A stretch of DNA of 64,000 nt from Lepidostoma basale (Eukaryota > Arthropoda > Insecta > Trichoptera > Lepidostomatidae), in contig JAHDVF020001221.1 of assembly GCA_022606425.2 (NCBI GenBank), forward strand, positions 119,290 through 183,289. The letters are read 5' to 3'. The notes below the pieces were generated by a model. The model had not been told where the DNA came from. It made no database searches and worked only from the letters and a program-made list of their open reading frames with translations. The position numbers and the translations under genes are program-made. Shown here piece after piece: positions 30,426-40,975 of the stretch (the stretch's first letter is position 1; the number at the start of each line of letters is the position of its first letter).

Positions 30426-31426
30426 GATTTATACCAAGTTTGAATTGAACATTGAATAACAGAAAAAGAACATTTCGATTCCATTTTTAAATTAAATCAA
30501 AATATATCATCTGAAAATATTCGACGAAAGCAAATTCACGAAACAAAACAAATCCGATCATTTCGTTCCCCAATATTCCTTTATTCGATGTGACATCCAA
30601 TGGAACAAAACAAAAATTAATTCGAACGAATTTCAAATATTCAAATTCCACCAGAGAAACAAAGAAAAGATTTGCGATTCTTAATTTAATCCGCCTCGCA
30701 GGTGGGTACCTCCCCGCAGAAAATCGGAGGTGGGTTTTTCATTAACCATTATTTTTTTGTCTATGGATGTATTTTCGAAGCCGGGGCGAGGCCATTTTCG
30801 ATTTTCAAATTTAATTTTTAACAATGGAATGTCGATTATTTTAGATGTAAAAATTATTGGAATATCGAAAAATTTATTATTTCAAGGTATGCTTTATCCT
30901 TGAATTTTTTTGGGAATTTAAAATATTTTCCTTGTTCTGTTAATTTTGTTAGCCGGAAAAAAAATTGCTCTGTTATGGTTGATATTAATAATATGTATAT
31001 TTAAAAATAATAAAAATATGTGCTGTTTTTCTAATAATCTCCCACACCTAACGGCATCTCCAAACTTGCATATTTATTTCACATAAATTGAAATATAAAA
31101 TGCGATTATTTTATTGGATTTTAGTAACATTAAACATATAAACATTAGTTATAAATTTGTTTCGCCTTGCGAGAGTATTCTAAAACTAAACCTGATAGTC
31201 AAACAGTATGTCTTTATATAGATGATTTAAAAAAAATTAAGGTTGGTGGAAATTATAGAAAGCAAATTTTCTGTGTTACCAAAATTTGCTTTATGTATTT
31301 TTATTTCCCCCACCCTTGAGATTTTTAAAGTCATCAATATAAGGACACATTGTTTGGCGTTTAGATTTAGTTTCAGATTGCTCTCGTAAGGCGAAATAAA
31401 TTTGTAGCTAATATTCGCTTATTTCA
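30426..31426. other. 1-kb single-copy AT-rich stretch
   Basis: No family recognised. It has a GC patch at 30690-30740 (GGTGGGTACCTCCCCGCAG). Confidence 0.45.
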
Positions 31427-31853
31427 CTTATATCTTCAACTTCGCACATTTCTCTTATATCTTCAACCTCGCATATTTCTTTCATATCTTCAATCTCGCA
31501 GATTTCTTTTATATCTTCAATCTCACATATTTCTCTTATATCTTTAATCTTGCATATTTCTTTCATATCTTTAACCTTGCATATTTCTCTTTTATCTTCA
31601 ATCTCGCCTCTTTAATCTTCAACATCGCATATTTCTGTTATATTTTCAACCTCGCATATTTCTCTTATATCTTCAACCTCGTATATTTCTCTTATATCTT
31701 CAATCTCGCATATTTCTTTTATATCTTCCACTTCTATATTTCTTTTGCATATTCAACCTCACACATTTCTCATGTTTTTTTTTTACATATTCGACCCCGC
31801 ATATTTATTTTACACATCCAACCCCGCATATTTCTTTTATATCTTCAACCCCG
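31427..31853. repeat. 27-bp minisatellite
   Basis: About 15 degenerate units of the type TTATATCTTCAACCTCGCAT + ATTTCTC. The middle and right parts carry indels. The last unit runs directly into a T-family repeat at CAACCCCGATGATGAAGG. Confidence 0.9.
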
Positions 31854-31948
31854 ATGATGAAGGTTAAGCCTTCTAAGCATGCCGAGAAAAATCAACTCAA
31901 AAGTGGAAAAAACGGTATTTTAATTCATTAAAAAATCGTCATAATATA
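31853..31948 (+). mobile_element. T-family repeat, right half
   Basis: GATGATGAAGGTTAAGCC, CTAAGCATGCCGAGAAAAAT, then GGTATTTTAATTCATTAAAA and ATCGTCAT. Matches 946-1045. Confidence 0.72.
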
Positions 31949-31952
31949 ATAA

Positions 31953-32172
31953 CGACGACCTTCGTGACCGAGTAGTAAGTGCATTGACTACCACTCCAAA
32001 GATTCCGGGTTCGATTCCCGGCGAGGACAGTGTGATTGTCACACTGTCTTTGGCTAGATTAGCTACATGTCACGAGAATCACTATGATAGCTATTAAACC
32101 CTTCATATCGATTTGGCTCGTGCTGTCATGATGTAAAGACCGATTCAACAAAATAATACTAATAATATTTAA
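31953..32172 (+). mobile_element. SINE-S copy, well preserved
   Basis: Head GACGACCTTCGTGACCGAGT, box B GGGTTCGATTCCCGGCGAGG, GTGTGATTGTCACACTGTC, body CATGTCACGAGAATCACTAT, TCATATCGATTTGGC and GATTCAACAAAATAATACTA with an AAT tail. Confidence 0.88.
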
Positions 32173-32440
32173 TTGTATCTCAATAAAGAGGAAGACGCAA
32201 ACTGAATATGGATGATCAAGGTGTTTACAGGACTTATGACCTGTCATTGGTTGGGTTAAGCGCACGCTTTATGTAATTACAACATTCCCCATTCCACCTT
32301 TGTTATTATGATCATGCATGACAAATTTTTGGAAGATGTAAATATACTTCAAATCCATACCTATCTTCACGTGTCAGTTTTAATTGTCCATCTATGTAGA
32401 TTTGGTTGCACTTGTGAATCTTTTCAAGATTAACTTATAC
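32171..32440 (+). mobile_element. P-family repeat
   Basis: ATTGTATCTCAATAAAGAGG, GATCAAGGTGTTTACAGGAC, CATTGGTTGGGTTAAGCGCA, ACATTCCCCATTCC. Confidence 0.82.
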
Positions 32441-32594
32441 AACCGACCCACTAACCTTATCTATGGAGAATGATTTTCAGCATTTAGCAAACTACCTTAT
32501 TAACACAATGCAAAGGCCATAAACGTATTGTTAGAAGTCGCCAGGAGTATTATTCCATTCTAATTGCCAAAGAGTTGACCAGAATAATTACAAA

Positions 32595-32760
32595 TATTTT
32601 TGTGAATGTATACTTATACTTGTATATGAAATTCTGGATTTTCACCAAAGGGTGATTAATTCAAATTTAATTGTTACAATACAATTAAATTTGAATTAAC
32701 CACCCTTTGGTGAAAATCCAGAATTTCGTATTCAAGTATAAGTATACATTCACAAAAATA
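32595..32760. repeat. fold-back repeat, P-family termini
   Basis: Arms 32595-32674 and 32680-32760 are nearly perfect reverse complements (TTTTTGTGAATGTATACTTA against TAAGTATACATTCACAAAAA). The centre is TAATTGTTACAATACAATTA. The arm text matches the outer end of P elements (GAATGTATAC...CTGGATTTTCACCAAAGGGTG). Confidence 0.93.
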
Positions 32761-33204
32761 TACTAATAATATTTAAAATTTAAAATTTGAATTTAGCAAT
32801 ACTTAACGTAAAATTTTATGCTTTTTTTATTAATTCGGATAAGACTGTCCAAACTATAGAGGGCTGAATAATTCTGAAAATTTGCCAGTCACTTCGCTAA
32901 TAGACAAGTCTAATGATCTTCCCTGGAATTCTCTTCCTTGACGCGGCCTCTCTGTCAAATGAGACGGGAGTCTGCGTCCTGGTGTCAATTAAATTTGCAA
33001 TATTAAAACGTCTAGGCAATTCTGGTCCTGTTGTAACTTAGAACGAAATTTGTTGTCTAACGAACGCTATTTCGCTAAGAAACGGCCGTAAATTGTGTCA
33101 CGGGTATTGGATGTAACAGACAATTTTATCCTTATTTGCTGTCAATGTTCTGAAATAGAAAATCATTTGAAATGTCTACCAAGTGGAAGAGTTAGAGTAA
33201 ATAA
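32761..33204. other. single-copy spacer
   Basis: Nothing recognised. Confidence 0.4.
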
Positions 33205-33310
33205 AATAACTAAACTAACTAACTAACCATCACGCCGTCTCTCCGTAGGGGTAGGCAGAAAGAATGGAACGCCACACTGTTCTATCCTGACAAACTTCTC
33301 TCGATTCCTT
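33205..33310 (-). mobile_element. RTE 3' terminus
   Basis: GTTA tail (33205-33227 as AACT), then the GETA end and VWRSILSAYP-type text on minus. Joined at 33311 to LINE-D-like sequence. Confidence 0.8.
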
Positions 33311-33602
33311 AGGACAGCTGGACCTCATCATCCGACGAGACATGATTTCTGTGTCACAGATCGTCAGATCTGAAAAACTCTCCGAGATCGTGTCCGCAAC
33401 GTACATATAAGAAAAACTTGCGAAATAGAGGATATCGTTCAGTGGAGTAGATCCAGAAGAAGATACTGGAGGGACTATGTATCCCGAATAGATGATGAAG
33501 ACCGCCTAAGAGGTGGAGGGACAGCTGAATCTCATCATCCGACGAAACATGATTTCTGTGTCACAGGTCGTCAGATCCATTTAAAGAAGAAGAAGAAGAT
33601 TT
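33311..33602 (+). mobile_element. LINE-D-like 3' end with an internal 59-bp direct repeat
   Basis: KTLRDRVRNVHIRKTCEIED, IVQWSRSRRRYWRDYVSRID, then a GAA tail (33585-33600). GGACAGCTGGACCTCATCAT-type text occurs at both 33313-33371 and 33519-33578, each followed by GACATGATTTCTGTGTCACA. Confidence 0.75.
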
Positions 33603-33621
33603 ATATCATAACTCTCGCATT

Positions 33622-33966
33622 TTGAATGTATACAAATACTTGTAGGCAAATACTGGATTTTACCCATTGCTGTGCATTAATAAAGATTTTCTGCTTAAAG
33701 CTTACACTCAATCTTAATGGATGGCGCTAGTGTAGATTGAACTAAAAAATGTGAAGTGTTCCTCAACATTGTAGCATATATATATCTTGCAAAAATATGT
33801 CAGACGTGGTGGTCGTAAGAAGGGCGGAATGGGGAATCTTGTTAACATAAAGCGATCGCTTAACCCAACCCTTGACAGGTCATAAGTCCTGTAAGCGCCT
33901 CAACCACCATATTCTGTTCCCAGAAAACAATTTGCATCTTCGTCTCTATTGAGATACAATTAATTA
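33622..33966 (-). mobile_element. P-family element
   Basis: GAATGTATACAAATACTTGT end, then GATGGCGCTAGTGTAGATTG, GCGATCGCTTAACCCAACCC and ATTGAGATACAATTAATT. Confidence 0.82.
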
Positions 33967-34014
33967 ATTATTATTAATGATCTAGCAATAAGATAATGGC
34001 GGTAGCCTTTCACA

Positions 34015-34205
34015 TTGCGTTAAAATAAAATGCTTAAAATCCAATCTTCATAGATGACGCTAGTGCGTAGATTGAAATTACCATGTGAAGTGTGGTGTTA
34101 CAGATTAACATTTATACAACTTCCAAAGTTTTGTCAGACATGGTGGTCATACTCGTAAGAAAAATGTGGAATGGGGAGTGTTGTATTACATACAATTTAT
34201 CCTTA
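34015..34205 (-). mobile_element. P-family partial copy
   Basis: TAGATGACGCTAGTGCGTAG, ATTTATACAACTTCCAAAGT and GGGGAGTGTTGTATTACATA; 3' half missing. Confidence 0.75.
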
Positions 34206-34580
34206 TAAAAAAATCATAACTATTGATTTAAAATTAAGATTATTTTCACAATGTGCTCACCCTCCCGATTTTAGGTACCTCTTCTTAGACAATGGCTGGA
34301 TATATTTCAGGCATTATTTGACCCAAGAAGCCTGAAATATTCACGGGATTGGATATTGTAATTTCCTAAGAGGAAATCCATGTCAATAATCCTCCTATTC
34401 ATTCCCGATACAAAACTCGATTAGACTGGTCACATAGATACTTCTCTATCAATACTAGTATTTATAATGGAATAAACGAGCGTATCGATTTAGGAAAGAA
34501 AGAAGCCGAGACAGTAGAAGATTTGGGAATGTATAATATTATATATAATTTTTTACAACATTTTGAATGTATACAAATAC
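34206..34580. other. spacer ending in a P-family terminus
   Basis: Mostly unrecognised. 34562-34580 (TTTGAATGTATACAAATACT) is a P end cut off by the LINE-H insertion. Confidence 0.5.
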
Positions 34581-35130
34581 TTCTTCTTTTTTGCTAGCCT
34601 TCTTCCCTCCACTGCTGGATATAGGCCTCTTCCAATTTCTTCCACTCGTCTCTATCCTGTCCCTTTTGCATCCAAGATTTCCCAACGCTTTTGACAATAT
34701 CATCGGTCCATCTCATCGGTGGCCTTCCGACACTTCGTCTATTCTCCCATGGTCTCCAACTGAGTATCCTGGGTGCCCATCTGTTGCCACCCTGTCTAGC
34801 CAAGTGTCCAGCTCATTGCCATTTCAATTTTTCCACTTGGTCCATGACGTCAGCAACCCTGGTGCGTCGTCTGATTTCTTCGTTTCTTATGCGGTCATGC
34901 AAGCTCACACCAAGTATCTGTCTTTCCGTGGACCTCTGTGTACACTCGAGTCTGTGGACATTTTTTGCTGTAAGAGTTGTCGTCTCTAGTCCGTATGTCA
35001 TCACGCGCAGTATACACATATCGTAGACCTTTCTTTTGAGACAGACCGGTATTTCAACATTTTCAAATACATGTCTCAGCTTGATTCTCTTTTCCGAGTC
35101 TGATTTTATGACCGAAAAACACATACTCTT
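34581..35130 (-). mobile_element. LINE-H 3' part inserted in a P element
   Basis: LRHVFENVEIPVCLKRKVYD, MTYGLETTTLTAKNVHRLEC, ILGVSLHDRIRNEEIRRRTR, VADVMDQVEKLKWQ, then after a frameshift RPWENRRSVGRPPMRWTDDI, EEAYIQQWREEG-stop and a GAA-like tail. The split P sequence resumes near 35145. Confidence 0.87.
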
Positions 35131-35144
35131 TCACACTTTCTATA

Positions 35145-35615
35145 TTATTTCCCTTATTTCACCTATTGCGGGCTATCAATTCAAGAATCAATTGTATCTC
35201 AATAGAGACGAAGATGCAAATTGGAACAGAATATGGTTGCTATAGCATAAAGATAAATTAATTAAATTATAGCATATAGATTGGAGTGACATCTCCAGGC
35301 GGTTTCTAGCAATGCGCTAAATGGCGGTAGCCTTTCACATTGCGTTAAAAAGATCTTCTGCTTAATGCTTAAAATACAATCTTCATAGTGTGTAGATTGA
35401 ATAAACTACCATGCAAAGGGTGGTTTTGCAGATTAACATATTTACAACTTCCAAAAATTTGTCAGACATGGTGGTCATAAGAAAAAAGGTGGAATGGGGA
35501 ATGTTGTTTTACATAAAGCGTGCGCTTAACCCAACCAATGACAGGTCATAAGTCCTGTAAACACCCCGATCAACCATATGCTGTTTCCGATTTGCATCAT
35601 TGAGATACAATTGAT
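35145..35615. mobile_element. P-family sequence, two copies
   Basis: 35150-35245: TTTCACCTATTGCGGGCTAT, GACGAAGATGCAAATTGGAA. 35275-35615: opposite orientation (GGAATGGGGAATGTTGT, GACAGGTCATAAGTCCTGTA, CATCATTGAGATACAATTG). Possibly the two ends of one element. Confidence 0.72.
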
Positions 35616-35744
35616 TATTATATATAATTGTTATTACGAGTATAAAGATCTTTCAAACTTTTAACTCTCAACATAGATTTACCCTAAATGTTCCGACTGG
35701 GTTTTCCGTGGTTTCCTAAGCTGTACGGCGAATATCGGAACATA

Positions 35745-35893
35745 TAATGGTGTTCTTATACCGACCCTTATGTATAGAAGCGAAGCATGGAACTGGCAAA
35801 AAAAAGATGAAAATATAATAAATGCTTTGGAAATGAGATCTTTCAATCTTGAATGTGTTGATACTCTGTGTATGATAGTGTGTCTGCCCAAAG
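35745..35893 (+). mobile_element. RTE-A fragment
   Basis: NGVLIPTLMYRSEAWNWQKK, then MRSFNLECVDTLCMIV (frameshifted CGYSVYDRV). Confidence 0.72.
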
Positions 35894-36150
35894 ATGTCTG
35901 AAGCAAAGATGGTAGTGCCCAATGGAGTTCTAGTCCCGACCCTTATGCATGGAAGTGAAGCTTGGAGTTGGTAGAAGAAGGATGAAAGTAGGATAAATGC
36001 CGTAGAAATGAGGTCACTAAGAAGAATGTACGGAAAAACAATGTATGATAGAATATCTAATGATGAAGTAAGACAGAAATGTAAGGCGGAAGAATGCGTG
36101 ATAAATAAAATTAAGAAAAGGTCACTAAGATGGTTTTGACATAAGAACGA
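35894..36150 (+). mobile_element. RTE-C fragment
   Basis: MSEAKMVVPNGVLVPTLMHG, INAVEMRSLRRMYGKTMYDR, ISNDEVRQKCKAEECVINKI, KKRSLRWF. Confidence 0.85.
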
Positions 36151-36154
36151 ATGT

Positions 36155-36568
36155 ATGAGGGAAGAATGGTTAAAAAGATATATACAAGTGAAAACGTTGT
36201 ATGATAGAATACCGAACGATGAAATAAGAAAGAAATGTAAGGCAGATGACTGCATCATAAATAAAATTAAAAAAGGATCCCTGAGATGGTTCGGACATTT
36301 GGAACGAATGGATGAGAGTAGAATGGTTAAAAAGTTGTACACAAGCAGCGTGAGTGGGAAAAGAAGTCGAGGAAGGCCAAGGAAGACATGGCATGACCAA
36401 ATCAATCAATTACTGAAAGGCGGCCATGTTCGAAGTAGGAACAATCGACGAGCGTGCATCTAAATTTAGAAGAGGCGCGAAAATTATGTCAGGATAGGAC
36501 AATGTGGTGATCCATCCTCTTTGCCTGCCTCTCCGGTGAAACTGCGTGATGGTTAGTTAGTTAATTTA
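36155..36568 (+). mobile_element. RTE-C 3' end overlapping in sequence with the previous copy
   Basis: LYDRIPNDEIRKKCKADDCI, INKIKKGSLRWFGHLERMDE, SSVSGKRSRGRPRKTWHDQI, NNRRACI, then a stop, LFACLSGETA-like end and GTTAG tail. It repeats the YDRI..FGH region already present at 36039-36138, so two partial C copies lie head to tail. Confidence 0.86.
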
Positions 36569-37082
36569 GTGGACCCTAAAGCTTGGCTTTGGTTAGCTTT
36601 TTCATGGCAGTTTTAGCCATTTGGGTTCTGCGTATATGACAGGTCTTCGTTTATAACAGTGCGTATTAAATAGAGTGAAAATATTGACATTTTGATTGTA
36701 CTACGATCCATCGTTCTTCAATCGAAACTGTCAATCATTTAAAAATATTATTCTATCTATCCCCGGGATGCGTAGCGCTTATGTCCTGTTTTATCTTACT
36801 TTGTCATTATTATCGAGAAAATGCGATTATCTCCGGTTTGTCTCGTCTTCCTGTAGGAGAGTTTGTGAGAAAACTGTTCTTCAGTTTGCAATTACTGGGA
36901 AATTTTGTTACTTTGACAGATTTCATTTTTATGACAGCTATTGTCAGTTTTCGTTAGCTTTTTTGCCTGGAGAATCCACCCTATACTTCGTGAAAATATT
37001 TAAAGAAAACAAATTGAAATCAAATTTATTTTATACAATTTTTTTGTGTCCTGTTTTAATTTTGAAACTCTATTTTAATGCG
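36569..37082. other. single-copy spacer
   Basis: An open frame here continues into sequence antisense to LINE-H2. No domain recognised, so not called. Confidence 0.45.
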
Positions 37083-37450
37083 TATTCATCATCATCATCA
37101 GCCGTCTGTCATTCACTGCTGAATCATCCACTGCCCCCTATCCATTGCCGCTCCCATCCATCCGTGTCCAGCAATTCTCTTCAGATCGTCGGTCCAGCGG
37201 GCAGGGGGACGTCCAACTCTGCGGAATCCTGTACGCGGTCTCCACTCCAGAACTCGTCTCCCTCATCGGTCGTCGGTTCTCCGACAGATATGGCCAGCCC
37301 ATCGCCACTTCAGCCCGCCCATCCTCAGAGCCACCTCAGTCACCTTGGTTTGTTGTCGAATAAATTCGTTTTAAATCTGTCCCTCAAGGTTATTCCAAGC
37401 ATGGCTCTTTCCATTGCGCGTTGGGCGACCTTGAATCTGTAGACTAGACC
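37083..37450 (-). mobile_element. LINE-H2 3' end with GAT tail
   Basis: The minus strand reads ARNGKSHAWNNLEGQI, KFIRQQTKVTEVALRMGGLK, WRWAGHIC-like, RTGFRRVGRPPARWTDDL, with the GAT-repeat tail at 37087-37099 (ATC on plus). Same family as 51975-52318. Confidence 0.82.
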
Positions 37451-37959
37451 TTTTGTCATGAATGGCAAGACGCCCTGGTTGAAGACTTTAGTATTGAGGC
37501 ATTGTGGTATTTAAGAGGGCAGAGCATGACGTAATTTTCCCAATAATGCGTAATTCCCTAATAAAACGTATTACTATGTATTTAAATCATTAATACGATT
37601 GTAAACGTGTATTTTCGAGAAGTTATGATTTATTTTAACAGAGTGATATGTTTCGCCTTCATAAGGTAAAATGCAATGATGCGTAAGCAAAGTGAAATAT
37701 GTCATTCTTATGAAATATATAAAAAAACTACTTAAAAATAGGCGAATTAATTGTTATGAATTATCACTTTCTCTTATAATTAAATTATTTTAAACAAAAC
37801 GTATTGACGATTACATTAATTAAAATATTATGCTCTATTAAATCTAGTACTGAAACGGTTACTCATTTGATTCACGACACATTTGATGTTCTCCTAGCAA
37901 GGCGAAAAAGGTTGCCAAATAATAAATCAAATTATGCTTGTAAACTTAGTATACAACAG
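37451..37959. other. AT-rich spacer
   Basis: TTTCGCCTTCATAAGG (37650) and an AAATATG tract appear in partly inverted form. Nothing else seen. Confidence 0.4.
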
Positions 37960-38130
37960 GTTATTTGCACGTAAGGAGTCGAAAAAAATTACGTGCGCGC
38001 GTGACACGATATATGAATGTTGTAGAAGCGATAGAAGTATGTTAGGAAATAACAGTGTGTCGGTCCATTCTTTCTCCCTACACCTTCGGAGAGACGGTGT
38101 GCTGGTTAGTAAGTTAGTTAGTATTTTTAG
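37960..38130 (+). mobile_element. RTE-A 3' terminus, diverged
   Basis: RKESKKITCARDTIYECC block, LGNNSVSVHSFSLHLRRDG (frameshifted QERKVWQSILSAYPFGETA) and a GTTAG tail. Confidence 0.72.
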
Positions 38131-38224
38131 TTAGGGTTCAATCCTAGGGATAGGTTTGCAGCAAGTCTAACAACTTTGCTGGTTCTTGAAATGCCAATTG
38201 GGCCTTTTAATGTGGTAGTTTCCC

Positions 38225-38365
38225 ATTGCTTTTTACATTTTTGTACACAACGAGTTATTTGAACCTAATTACTGTATACAATTATCAAGCTATGGATTCA
38301 TATGACATGTGGTAGGAAGTTAGTAAATCGCCATTTTTATTGTCACATGAATTCTACCTTTTGTT
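38225..38365 (-). mobile_element. SINE-S 3' half
   Basis: The minus strand reads AGAATTCATGTGACAATAAA, CATATGAATCCATAGCTTGA, GTATACAGTAATTAGGTTCA and AATAACTCGTTGTGTACAAA. Head missing. Confidence 0.72.
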
Positions 38366-38697
38366 ATGCGTGTAAAAAACCGAAGTTTTCATACATCAGT
38401 AGACATTGTGACAAAGTAAATAATGAAAACTGTTTTTGAAATGCAAGTTATTATCTTATTCAAAAAAGTATGGTTATCTGTGCAAACAGAATTATTACGA
38501 ATGAACTATGTGACTTTTGGACACTCATTGAATAACTTATACTTGTCCAGGAAGTGAACACCAAACCAGTTGGTTCCAAACTGGTTCTGTGTGCATTACC
38601 AGCATTGGTATGCAATATCATTCCGAATATCATTGCAACACTCAAATATAATATGATTATATAAAGCAATATATATTTCTGAATTTTTTGTGATAAA

Positions 38698-38790
38698 ATA
38701 AAAGAATTTATTGTTTCTTGAACAATGAAGTAAAATTCAATATTAAATAATTAATACAAATGAAAACATCTGTTTTATATATATATAATA
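38698..38790 (+). mobile_element. R-family repeat
   Basis: TTATTGTTTCTTGAACAATG, AATTCAATATTAAATAATTA, AAAACATCTGTTTT. Also at 13290-13356, 52880-52935 and 59183-59205. The first block is a perfect 15-bp-class hairpin (ATTGTT...AACAAT). Confidence 0.68.
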
Positions 38791-38974
38791 CAAATTTTAT
38801 TAAAAAATTTTGGAATGACATGTTTTGTACAAATTAGATAATTTAATCTTTGGGGTGTGGTGACGCGATGGGGAACGTTTCCTAGTTCTGCGAATTTTTT
38901 GGACTTAAGGATATAGACCTTGTCCTTGATCTTTAAATTAAATGAAATAATTAATTTTAATTCAATTCCCATGC

Positions 38975-39254
38975 TCGATATGTTCCCGTTCCATCTCCCC
39001 TCTCCTCAATCGTAATTATACCCCTTCCACTCGATATGTTCCCGTTACATCTCCCCTCTCCTCAATCCTAATTATACCCCTTCCACTCGATATGTTCCCG
39101 TTACATCTCCCCTCTCCTCATTCCTAATTATACCCCTTCCTCTCGATATATTCCCGTTACATCTCCCCTCTTCTCATTCCTAATTATACCCCTTCCTTTC
39201 GATATGTTCCCGTAACATCTTCCCTCTCCTCATTCCTAATTATACCCCTTTCAC
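38975..39254. repeat. 56-bp tandem repeat, five copies
   Basis: TCGATATGTTCCCGTTACAT starts at 38975, 39031, 39087, 39143 and 39199: an exact 56-bp period. An inverted single unit lies at 39540-39596. Confidence 0.95.
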
Positions 39255-39289
39255 TTTTATACATAACTCGATCTACATTTAGTTTATAA

Positions 39290-39480
39290 GTAATCGCTCT
39301 GCTCTATTTGATTGTTAAAATTGTATTGTTTAATAAAGGTTACTTGTAACCGAAACATGTCTGAGATCAGTGAAAATAAAGTGTTGTAATACAAAGTATA
39401 ATTATATTTATTCAAATATGAATCCACAACACAAAGTGAAGGCGAACATAGAAGAAGAAAAAATGAATAAAAATATCTCT
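39290..39480 (+). mobile_element. U-family repeat
   Basis: GTTACTTGTAACCGAAACAT + GTCTGAG, then GAATCCACAACACAAAGTGA. A second copy lies at 40640-40835. Non-coding. Confidence 0.68.
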
Positions 39481-39539
39481 TTCATTATATTTTTTGTGAA
39501 TACCTCGCTTTTATACCACACAACTATAGGATTGAGGAT

Positions 39540-39596
39540 GTAAGGGGTATAATAATTAGGATTGAGGAGAGGAGAGATGTAACGGGAACATATAGG
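39540..39596 (-). repeat. inverted single copy of the 56-bp repeat
   Basis: ATTAGGATTGAGGAGAGGAG and ATGTAACGGGAACATATAGG are the reverse complement of the 38975-39254 unit. Confidence 0.88.
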
Positions 39597-39624
39597 TTAA
39601 GACCACAACTCTAACTATTATTTT

Positions 39625-39690
39625 GACGTCACTCTCCGTTCGGCCATCAGCTGTGAGCATGCTATCTAAGAACACAAATTCAGCAACCAT
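39625..39690 (-). mobile_element. short RTE-B fragment
   Basis: The minus strand reads EFVFLDSMLTADGRTESDV-like, matching YLGSMFTADGRTDSDVERR. Confidence 0.62.
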
Positions 39691-40044
39691 TGCACAAATT
39701 CGGTAAGCATTTGTGAACATTCAATATCACATTTTTAATTAAATTCTTACGAAAAAAAATATCATTTACTTGTCAATATTTTCTATCAGCGAATCGGAAA
39801 AGCGGGGAGAAATACGCGTTGAAAAAACAAAAGGAGATACGTACATATAACGGAACCCATTGAGAGATGCCCCATTTTGACACATCGAGGTAGGATATCC
39901 ACTGTGAAAATAATGTAATAATTCTACATATCATGTATATGAATCTCTTTGAAGCTGCGAAAAAAAATTTTTATACCTCTTTAGTATTATAAAATATACA
40001 GTTTTCTTATCCCACAACTGGAGCAACCCGTTCTAGCGCTCTTT
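39691..40044. other. spacer
   Basis: Nothing recognised. Confidence 0.35.
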
Positions 40045-40262
40045 TTCTTCAAGTACCCTGTCGGGTCTTGAACTCTGGCGGAGTTTCGAATTTATGTTAT
40101 CATTACAGAAGAGTGATTATATTTTATTAAATGCAGCTCTTGCTGCCACAATTCTGCATTTTATATCTACAGGAGCAAGAAATTGTGTTAGTATGCTGCC
40201 GAGGTATTTAATTTTCTCCACCCTTTAAACATTACGGTCGTTCAAATGCAATACTGATCCAC
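40045..40262 (-). mobile_element. LINE-G fragment with internal deletion
   Basis: The minus strand reads SALHLNDRNV, VEKIKYLGSILTQFLAPVDI, KCRIVAARAAFNKI, SLFCNDNINSKLRQ, then jumps to the 3' end (SRPDRVLEEKE). Confidence 0.78.
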
Positions 40263-40319
40263 TGTAGTCAAGCCAACCCTATAACCTAGCATACAATCAT
40301 TAGCATAATAAATTAACTA

Positions 40320-40545
40320 ACTCAAAATCTTATTTTGTCTTTCTGTCTCCCTGAAGAGGTAGGCAGAAATAATAGACTGCCACACTTTTCTTTCCTGACT
40401 TACTTATCTTGCTTCCTCAAAATTCATATATCGTGTCATGCACGCACGTCGATTTCTCAGACTCCTCACGTGGCCGATATTCAATTTTTAATTATTTGAT
40501 CGTGCCACGTTTTCCTCGGTCTTCCTCTTTATCTAGTTTCATTTA
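40320..40545 (-). mobile_element. RTE-A 3' end
   Basis: The minus strand contains KRGRPRKTWHDQIIKN, YRPREESEKSTCVHDTIYE-type frame, and the diverged end with PLQGDRKTK. Confidence 0.78.
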
Positions 40546-40639
40546 TTATATTTGGTTTATTCCCATAATTGATTTTTTTCCCTTGTCTCATAATTCTAAC
40601 TAAACAAAAATTTACACTGCCGCTAAATTAATCCACTTT

Positions 40640-40895
40640 TTCGCTCGTCATTTAGTATACAAGTAATAACTTTCTTACATTTAACTGTTAAAATTCATAC
40701 ACTGAAGAAGGGAAGTTTGTGTCCCGAAACATGTTTGTAAAAAGTGCCAAAAAGTGTTGTGACAATGTTTCCAAAAAGTTATTCAAATGTAAATCCACAA
40801 CACAAAGTGATGGTGAATATAGTAGAAGTTTATTCTTAAAAATGATTAACCCGCAATGGGTAAAATCCAGTATTTGTCTACAAGTATTTGTATAC
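40640..40895 (+). mobile_element. U-family repeat joined to a P-family terminus
   Basis: CACTGAAGAAGGGAAGTTTG, CCCGAAACATGTTTG, AAATCCACAACACAAAGTGA, then AATGATTAACCCGCAATGGG and TACAAGTATTTGTATACAT. Confidence 0.7.
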
Positions 40896-40975
40896 ATAAC
40901 TAACTAGCTAACTAACCATCACGCCGTCTCCCCGAAAGGGTAGGCAGAAAGAATGAACTGTCACACTTTGACTGA
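40893..40975 (-). mobile_element. RTE-A 3' terminus, about 80 bp
   Basis: GTTA/GCTA tail and the CACGCCGTCTCCCCGAAAGG end; stops near 40972. Confidence 0.8.

Noticed and set aside
31427..31853. CRISPR-like array
   Set aside because: Units are about 27 bp with no spacers between them, degenerate, in a eukaryotic context: a minisatellite.
31953..32030. tRNA gene
   Set aside because: Box A and B are present, but the cloverleaf stems do not pair well and the same head plus a long body recurs in at least five other places: SINE.
36155..36463. conserved host gene with GRPRKTWHDQINQ motif
   Set aside because: This motif is the RTE C-terminus and recurs in dozens of truncated copies across the window.
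36696..37442. 248-codon open frame on plus
   Set aside because: Its second half is exactly antisense to LINE-H2 coding sequence and its first half has no motif. A chance frame.
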